Assembly (NCBI GenBank): GCA_016708305.1
Contig: JADJGB010000001.1
Span: 186,001-250,000 of the forward strand
DNA from: Sphingobacteriales bacterium
Lineage (GTDB): Bacteria > Bacteroidota > Bacteroidia > Chitinophagales > Chitinophagaceae
DNA length: 64,000 nucleotides
Reading direction: 5' to 3'
A model generated the notes under the pieces. That model had not been told where the DNA came from. It was given only the letters and a program-made list of their open reading frames with translations, and made no database searches. Position numbers and translations under genes: made by a program. Every line of letters begins with the position of its first letter. The stretch's first letter is position 1. This document shows, piece by piece, positions 59,194 through 64,000 of this stretch.

Positions 59194-59886
59194 TTACCTG
59201 AAATGCATGCCTCATTGGACAGTTCAACCGCCATTTTTAGAAATGATTTAGCCGAAGAGCAACAAGCAGATTTTAGAGCAAAGGTTAAAACCTATGTTCG
59301 TTTGTACATTTTCCTTTCTCAAATTGTGCCTTTTGAAAATCCATATTTAGAAAGGCTTTACATTTTCCTTAACCATTTGCAAAATAAATTGGGTGGAGAA
59401 ACGCCTATTGATTTAGCACAAGGCATTTTGGACAATATAGACATGGACAGTTACCGCTTGCAATTGGAAGCCACGACTAATATTGTAATGGAGCAAGGCG
59501 AAGATTTAAAGCCTATTCCAACAGACATGAGAGGCGGAACAAGTGAAGCAGAAATAGACAGACTTTCAAATATTCTGCAAACTTTTAATGACCGATACGG
59601 AACGCAGTTTGAAAGCGCTGATAAAGTGCGACAAATGGTAGAGAGCATTGCGAATGATGTAGCCAAAAATGAAGAGTTGGTTAATTCCATGAAATTTTCG
59701 GATGACCAAAATGCAAGAATTACAAGTGATACCGTAGCTCAAAAGGAGTTATTAAAACATGTAACAACCAATTTTGATTTCTATAAATTGATAATAGATA
59801 ATAAAGAAGCAAAAGAAGATTTTAATGCCATGTTATTTGGAATGGTAAAAGAAATATTTAACAGAGGACTAAACAAGACAGGATAA

Positions 59887-60201
59887 GCCAACGCTTTTGG
59901 TAGCGCCTGTCTGCTACAGGCAGGCATTTGCATTTTTTGCCGACACACAAACCAACGCACCACGACAGACAATGAACAACAGAGCAACGACAGACAGAAG
60001 GGCAGCTTGTAGTAGCAGCGGTTTTGCAAAAGTGGCGGTTCTGTGCTTCGTATGACAGTGAAGTGGCAAATCAAAATTAGTGCTTCGATTTAAGTTTAGT
60101 AGTGAAAATCGCCACCTTCGCAAAGCTGCAAAGCCGCAAACCGTAATCTGTAATCTTTAATTTGTAATTTGTAATCTGTAACCTCAAACCCGAAACTCCG
60201 T
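59887..60201. repeat. Non-coding region after hsdR with a hairpin and AT-rich repeats
   Basis: GCCTGTCTG-CTA-CAGGCAGGC at 59905-59925 is a strong hairpin without a T-run and may be a REP-type element rather than a terminator. Further on, GTAATCTGTAATC and TTTGTAATTTGTAATC repeats (about 60143-60180) echo those at 50480-50640 in front of the operon. No gene is credible here. Confidence 0.5.
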
Positions 60202-60209
60202 TATCTTTG
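60202..60209 (+). promoter_or_regulatory. Putative serS -7 box
   Basis: TATCTTTG matches TAnnTTTG, 17 bases before the serS ATG. No convincing -33 TTG at 19-21 bases. Confidence 0.45.
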
Positions 60210-60225
60210 TCCAAAACAGAATAGT

Positions 60226-61500
60226 ATGTTACAAATACAGGTTTTAAGACAAAATGTGGAAGAGGTAAAGGCAAGATTAGCCGTAAAAAACTTCAAAATT
60301 CCCGAATTGGTGGATGAAGTTATTGCTCTGGATGACCAAAGAAAAAAATTACAGTTAAATTACGACAATACGCAGGCTTCGGTAAACAGCGCCTCAAAAG
60401 AAATAGGCATGCTGATGGGTAAAGGCGAAAAAGAAGCAGCCGAAGCCAAGAAAAAAGAGGTGGCTGAACTAAAGACCAAGCTACAGCCCATTACTGATCA
60501 ACTTAATGCTACTGAAATCAAACTACAGGAAATTCTTGTACAGATTCCCAATCTGCCATCACCCTTAGTTCCCAAAGGCACAAGCGCCGAAGACAACGAG
60601 GTAGTGAGGTCAGGTGGTGAAAAACCTCAACTGCATGCCGGAGCCGTACCACATTGGGATCTGATTAAGGGGTACGATATTGTAGATTTTGAAACAGGCG
60701 CTAAACTCACCGGTAGCGGTTTCCCGTTGTACAAAGGCGCAGGGGCCAAACTGCAAAGAGCGCTGGTGCAATATTTTCTGGACTACAACATTGCAGCAGG
60801 CTATACTGAATATCTGCCTCCTTTTATGGTGAATGAAGCATCCGCCTATGGGACCGGCCAACTACCCGACAAAGAAGGGCAGATGTACCATATACAATTA
60901 GACAATTTTTATTTGATCCCTACTTCCGAAGTACCGGTTACCAATATTTATCGTGAAGAAATTCTAAAAGCAGACCAGTTGCCCATCAAAATGACGGCTT
61001 ATTCACCGTGTTTCAGACGTGAAGCCGGAAGTTTTGGTAAGGATGTGAGGGGATTGAACAGGGTACACCAGTTTGAAAAAGTGGAGATAGTTCAACTGAC
61101 ACATCCCGATAAAAGCTATGAAGCATTGGAAGAGATGGTGAGCCACGTGGAAGGACTGTTAAAGTCGCTGGAATTGCCTTATCGTATTATAAGGCTTTGT
61201 GGTGGAGACATGTCTTTCACTTCTGCATTAACCTATGATTTTGAAGTATTTAGCGCTGCACAGGAACGTTGGTTAGAGGTGAGTTCTACTTCCAATTTTG
61301 AAAGTTATCAGACAAACCGAATGAAAATCAGGTTTAAGGATGATGCAGGAAAAACCAGATTGTTGCACTCATTAAACGGTAGTTCATTGGCTTTGCCAAG
61401 AATTGTGGCCTGTCTGTTGGAAAATAACCAGACTGAAAAAAACATTTTATTGCCAAAAGTGTTACATTCATACTTTGGTAAAGAATCAATAAATAAATAA
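60226..61500 (+). CDS. serS: Seryl-tRNA synthetase
   Basis: 424 residues, intact. The N-terminal coiled-coil tRNA-binding arm (LRQNVEEVKARLAVKNF to TKLQPITDQLNATEIKLQEIL) is followed by the class II core: FPLYKGAGAKLQRALVQYFLDY, TSEVPVTNIYREEIL, motif 2 FRREAGSFGKDVRGLNRVHQFEKVEI, DMSFTSALTYDFEVFSAAQERWLEVSSTSNFESYQTNRM, and motif 3 HSLNGSSLALPRIVACLLENNQ. It charges tRNA-Ser in the cytoplasm. The cytochrome gene follows at 11 bp on the same strand. Confidence 0.97.
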   Translation: MLQIQVLRQNVEEVKARLAVKNFKIPELVDEVIALDDQRKKLQLNYDNTQASVNSASKEIGMLMGKGEKEAAEAKKKEVAELKTKLQPITDQLNATEIKLQEILVQIPNLPSPLVPKGTSAEDNEVVRSGGEKPQLHAGAVPHWDLIKGYDIVDFETGAKLTGSGFPLYKGAGAKLQRALVQYFLDYNIAAGYTEYLPPFMVNEASAYGTGQLPDKEGQMYHIQLDNFYLIPTSEVPVTNIYREEILKADQLPIKMTAYSPCFRREAGSFGKDVRGLNRVHQFEKVEIVQLTHPDKSYEALEEMVSHVEGLLKSLELPYRIIRLCGGDMSFTSALTYDFEVFSAAQERWLEVSSTSNFESYQTNRMKIRFKDDAGKTRLLHSLNGSSLALPRIVACLLENNQTEKNILLPKVLHSYFGKESINK

Positions 61501-61511
61501 AAAAGTGAAAA

Positions 61512-61829
61512 ATGAAAAAAGTAATTCTTTCAGCATTTACGGCAGCCATTGTTTTGGTGGCTTGTGCGCCAAAAGCATCTCCTGCAAAAACAAATTCTAT
61601 CATGCCTGCAATATCTGAAATTAGCTCCAGTCAGGCAACAATTGATGCAGGACACGCCATTTTTGCCACAAAATGTACCAAATGCCATGGTGCTAAGACA
61701 AACTATGTGACCAAGCACACTTATGATGAGGCAAAACCGGTAATGGCATCAATGGCTCAAAAAGCCAAATTGACTACTGATGAAATTGGCCGGCTTTCTG
61801 CTTTTCTGGTGGCCAATGCAAAAAAATAA
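61512..61829 (+). CDS. Small c-type cytochrome lipoprotein
   Basis: 105 residues with a lipoprotein signal (MKKVILSAFTAAIVLVACAPK, lipobox VVLVAC-like) and one heme-binding motif in GHAIFATKCTKCHGAKTNYV (CxxCH). A plausible distal Met ligand is in AKPVMASMAQ. It would be anchored in the envelope and carry electrons; the partner is unknown. It ends just before a terminator at 61857-61881. Confidence 0.85.
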   Translation: MKKVILSAFTAAIVLVACAPKASPAKTNSIMPAISEISSSQATIDAGHAIFATKCTKCHGAKTNYVTKHTYDEAKPVMASMAQKAKLTTDEIGRLSAFLVANAKK

Positions 61830-61856
61830 TTTCAATCACTATCATTCTTAAAAATA

Positions 61857-61881
61857 CCCTGCCTAAAAAGCGGGGTTTTTT
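61857..61881 (+). terminator. Intrinsic terminator after the cytochrome gene
   Basis: CCCTGC-CTAAAAA-GCGGGG (one T-G pair) followed by TTTTTT, 28 bases after the stop. Confidence 0.7.
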
Positions 61882-61949
61882 ATGAAATTTTTGCTGGTAG
61901 CAGTTTAAACTATTACAAAATATTGAAGTCCAAACACGAAAACTACTGT

Positions 61950-63413
61950 ATGTCAGTTACAAACAGGTTAAAAAATCAACATCTATTATGGCGCGCCGGA
62001 TTTGGTCCGGCGGTGGAGCAGTTGGACGAATTGAACAAATATAACCCGGCACAGTATTACAAAGCGCTGGTAAAAGCATCGGATAAAAAACCCGAGTATA
62101 TCAATGTGGCGGGTGATGATTTAAAAAACATTTATGAAATTTCTTTAGATGCCGGTCGTAAAAAAAATCTTACGGCCGACGACCGGAAAGAACTCAACCG
62201 CCTGCAGCGCGATGCAATAAAAAATCTCAATCTTTACTGGATTAAAGAAATGGTTACTTCGAGCGCTCAATTGCGCGAAAAAATGGCTTTTTTCTGGCAT
62301 GGCCATTTCGCCAGTCGAAATAACAATGTGTATTACAATCAGTTATTGCTTCAGGTTTTTCGCGAGCATGGTTTGGGTAGCTTGAGAAAGTTGTTGAAAG
62401 AGGTTTCGCAGTCGGCATCAATGCTTTTTTTCCTCAATAATCAACAAAACAAAAAAGATCATCCCAATGAAAACTTTGCCCGTGAGGTGATGGAACTCTT
62501 TACCTTAGGTAGAGGAAACTACACCGAAAACGACATTAAAGAAGCGGCGCGCGATTTTACAGGCTGGGCAGCCAACCCCAAAGGCGAATTTGTTTTTAAG
62601 AATGGCCAGCATGATGATGGCAGCAAAACCGTGCTTGGAAAAACCGGCAGATTGGACGGTGATGAAGTGCTCAATATCCTCTTGGACAATAGGCAAGCTG
62701 CCCGATTTATCACTCAAAAAATATACAGATTCTTTGTAAACGACAGCCCGGATACGACTATTATTAATTCATTAGCAGATAAATTTTACAAATCTGATTA
62801 CAATATCAGCAAACTGATGGAGGATATTTTTACAAGCGATTGGTTTTATAATGATAAAAATATAGGCAGTCATATCAAGTCGCCAATAGAACTATTGGTA
62901 GGAATTCAAAGAATGATACCCATGAAGCTTGATAATGACATCGTTATGATGAATCTGCAAAGGCTTTTGGGGCAACAATTATTGTATCCACCCAATGTGG
63001 CCGGCTGGCCGGGAGGTAAATCATGGATTGACAGTAGCACACTGATGACCCGGATGCGTATTCCACAAATGTTTGCCGATAAGGATGAACTCAACCTCAC
63101 ACCCAAGCAGGACGATGACCTGATGATGGGCAGAAAAAATAACGGCACCGCCAATGTTCCGGATGCCATAAAAAAGAAAGCTGCTGCAGCCGGAATGGTC
63201 ATCAAGGCCAAAATGGACTGGCCGCAATACATCGTTAAGTTTGAAAGCGTAAAAAGAGAAGAATTAATTCCTCAAATCAAAAAAACACTTTTTCAGGTGA
63301 ATACGGATGTTGATAAATCGCTTCCAAGCGGTATTGACGCTTCCTCACGCGAAGCATACATTAAATCGGTAACAATACAACTCATGAGTACGCCCGAGTA
63401 CCAGTTAAGTTAA
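61950..63413 (+). CDS. DUF1800 family protein
   Basis: 487 residues: NQHLLWRAGFGPAVEQLDEL, REKMAFFWHGHFASRNN, FREHGLGSLRKLLKEVSQSASMLFFLNNQQNKKDHPNENFAREVMELFTLGRGNYTENDIKEAARDFTGW, FITQKIYRFFVND, PPNVAGWPGGKSWIDSSTLMTRM. This is the full DUF1800 core. Its function is not established, but it is almost always encoded next to a DUF1501 protein, as here (20 bp downstream). I use the ATG at 61950; an in-frame TTG at 61923 is less likely. The gene is intact. Confidence 0.9.
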   Translation: MSVTNRLKNQHLLWRAGFGPAVEQLDELNKYNPAQYYKALVKASDKKPEYINVAGDDLKNIYEISLDAGRKKNLTADDRKELNRLQRDAIKNLNLYWIKEMVTSSAQLREKMAFFWHGHFASRNNNVYYNQLLLQVFREHGLGSLRKLLKEVSQSASMLFFLNNQQNKKDHPNENFAREVMELFTLGRGNYTENDIKEAARDFTGWAANPKGEFVFKNGQHDDGSKTVLGKTGRLDGDEVLNILLDNRQAARFITQKIYRFFVNDSPDTTIINSLADKFYKSDYNISKLMEDIFTSDWFYNDKNIGSHIKSPIELLVGIQRMIPMKLDNDIVMMNLQRLLGQQLLYPPNVAGWPGGKSWIDSSTLMTRMRIPQMFADKDELNLTPKQDDDLMMGRKNNGTANVPDAIKKKAAAAGMVIKAKMDWPQYIVKFESVKREELIPQIKKTLFQVNTDVDKSLPSGIDASSREAYIKSVTIQLMSTPEYQLS

Positions 63414-63433
63414 AACACAAAAATATTCAGGCT

Positions 63434-64000
63434 ATGTTAATCAAAAGAAAAGAGTTTTTACAAGTAGGTTCGTTAGCTACCGCTTCGATGATGTTTCCTA
63501 AATTTCTGAAAGCATTTGAAGCCAAAGCGTTGGTGCCTCCCGGAAATAAAGTGGTGGTAGTGTTGCAAATGAGTGGCGGCAATGATGGCTTGAATACCGT
63601 AATTCCGGTGCGAAACGATATTTATTACCGTCTGAGACCTTCACTCTCAATCCGCAAAGGCCAGACTGCCGAACTTACAGATGACGTGAGCCTCCACCCC
63701 GAACTGACATCCTTTAAAGCTTTGTATGATGAAGGTAATCTGGCCATATTAAATAATGTAGGCTACCCTAATCCGGACAGGTCGCACTTCAGGAGTATGG
63801 ACATCTGGCAATCTGCCGGCCAAAGCAACCAGTACTGGAACACAGGCTGGGTAGGCCGCTATTTAGATGCCCAATGCAGTGGCTGTGCACATCCTACACA
63901 GGCTTTGGAGGTGGACGATGTACTGAGTCTGGCGCTAAAAGGCGGAACAAACAATGCCATTGCAGTAAAAGATCCTAAGAGACTGTTTGGTGTATCCAAC
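63434..64000 (+). CDS. DUF1501 family protein, 3' end beyond the window
   Basis: The first 189 residues: MLIKRKEFLQVGSLATASMMFPKFLKAFEA (an RR-less but Tat-like leader), then KVVVVLQMSGGNDGLNTVIPVRNDIYYRLRPSLSIRKG, HPELTSFKALYDEGNLAILNNVGYPNPDRSHFRSMDIWQS, VGRYLD. This is the alkaline-phosphatase-like DUF1501 family, exported and paired with DUF1800. The frame is open to the last base of the window. Confidence 0.9.
   Translation, partial: MLIKRKEFLQVGSLATASMMFPKFLKAFEAKALVPPGNKVVVVLQMSGGNDGLNTVIPVRNDIYYRLRPSLSIRKGQTAELTDDVSLHPELTSFKALYDEGNLAILNNVGYPNPDRSHFRSMDIWQSAGQSNQYWNTGWVGRYLDAQCSGCAHPTQALEVDDVLSLALKGGTNNAIAVKDPKRLFGVSN

Larger units (their letters stand above)
56895..59886 (+). pseudogene. 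hsdR: Type I restriction endonuclease HsdR, two homopolymer frameshifts
   Basis: N-terminal nuclease domain with FINGIPVISFELKNELTKQNVQHAIKQYKEDRDP (PD-(D/E)xK type). Motor domain with RYHQLMAVRNLL, Walker A HSAGSGKSNSISW, VVTDRRVLDAQI, DEAH box IIIDEAHSS and YFAFTATPKNKTLELFG. The frame breaks near 58518 (an A run, LKK/IEDDPEYDKLKA) and near 58876 (TTTT where TTTTT is expected, RFLLVANKFQTGFDQPLL), then continues LSRLNRSHPLKKDTFVLDFANTTEEI to the end. Repairing both gives a ~997-residue HsdR of normal length. It translocates DNA and cleaves unmethylated substrates with HsdM and HsdS. A palindrome at 59174 and a repeat at 57690 are read in frame. Confidence 0.88.

Noticed and set aside
59905..59925. 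Hairpin after hsdR considered as the operon terminator
   Set aside because: The stem is strong but there is no following T-tract on the plus strand, so it is listed only as a repeat-type hairpin.

Overview
The window looks like a chromosome segment of a Bacteroidota bacterium, most likely a Chitinophagaceae relative. The evidence is a SusC/SusD pair behind an ECF sigma factor and a FecR anti-sigma factor, TAnnTTTG-type -7 promoter boxes, a LytS/LytT pair, ribosomal protein THX, DUF1800/DUF1501 neighbours, and IS families common in this phylum. No rRNA, tRNA, CRISPR array or replication origin was seen.

Layout. (1) 1-7.3 kb: tail of a glycan-degradation cluster (sugar isomerase end, beta-helix remnant, GH2 beta-galactosidase, GH106-type rhamnosidase), with several genes broken. 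(2) 7.3-11.3 kb: housekeeping genes (THX, HU, DUF4286, exonuclease III, LOG family, PQQ-type sugar dehydrogenase). (3) 11.4-25.4 kb: a polysaccharide-utilisation locus in the order sigma, FecR, SusC, SusD, NHL/phosphodiester glycosidase, TIM-barrel isomerase. An ISL3 element separates sigma from FecR. An ISKra4 element sits in codon 10 of susC, and an ORF-less group IIC intron sits in the susC STN domain. (4) 25.4-40.2 kb: a mobile-element pile-up of two IS630 copies, a full IIC intron carrying one of them, two IS66 elements (one a mosaic), an IS66 scrap and an ISNCY-like element. One IS66 splits the LytTR response regulator beside an intact LytS kinase. (5) 40.7-50.4 kb: core genes (carB, PspC, cox15, gcvH, a TonB-type receptor, DUF1080, a cyclophilin). 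(6) 51-59.9 kb: a type I restriction-modification operon, hsdM-hsdS-hsdR. Between and inside these genes lie a RAYT transposase, REP-like palindromes, a (CCAACG)24 array, two four-helix-bundle (S23/IVP-like) genes with AT-rich repeats, and a BRO-N/Fic fusion. (7) 60.2-64 kb: serS, a small c-type cytochrome, DUF1800 and DUF1501.

For most insertions, target duplications and reading-frame restoration give exact boundaries. Many frameshifts are single-base changes in homopolymers, including one in the normally essential carB, so a share of them may be sequencing errors. Others (IS and intron insertions, nonsense codons in the GH2 gene and hsdM) look like real changes. The best candidates for something new are the type I RM operon, which has been invaded in frame by REP palindromes and by repeat-bracketed four-helix-bundle cassettes and carries a BRO-N/Fic gene, and the ORF-less IIC intron inserted next to a perfect palindrome in susC.
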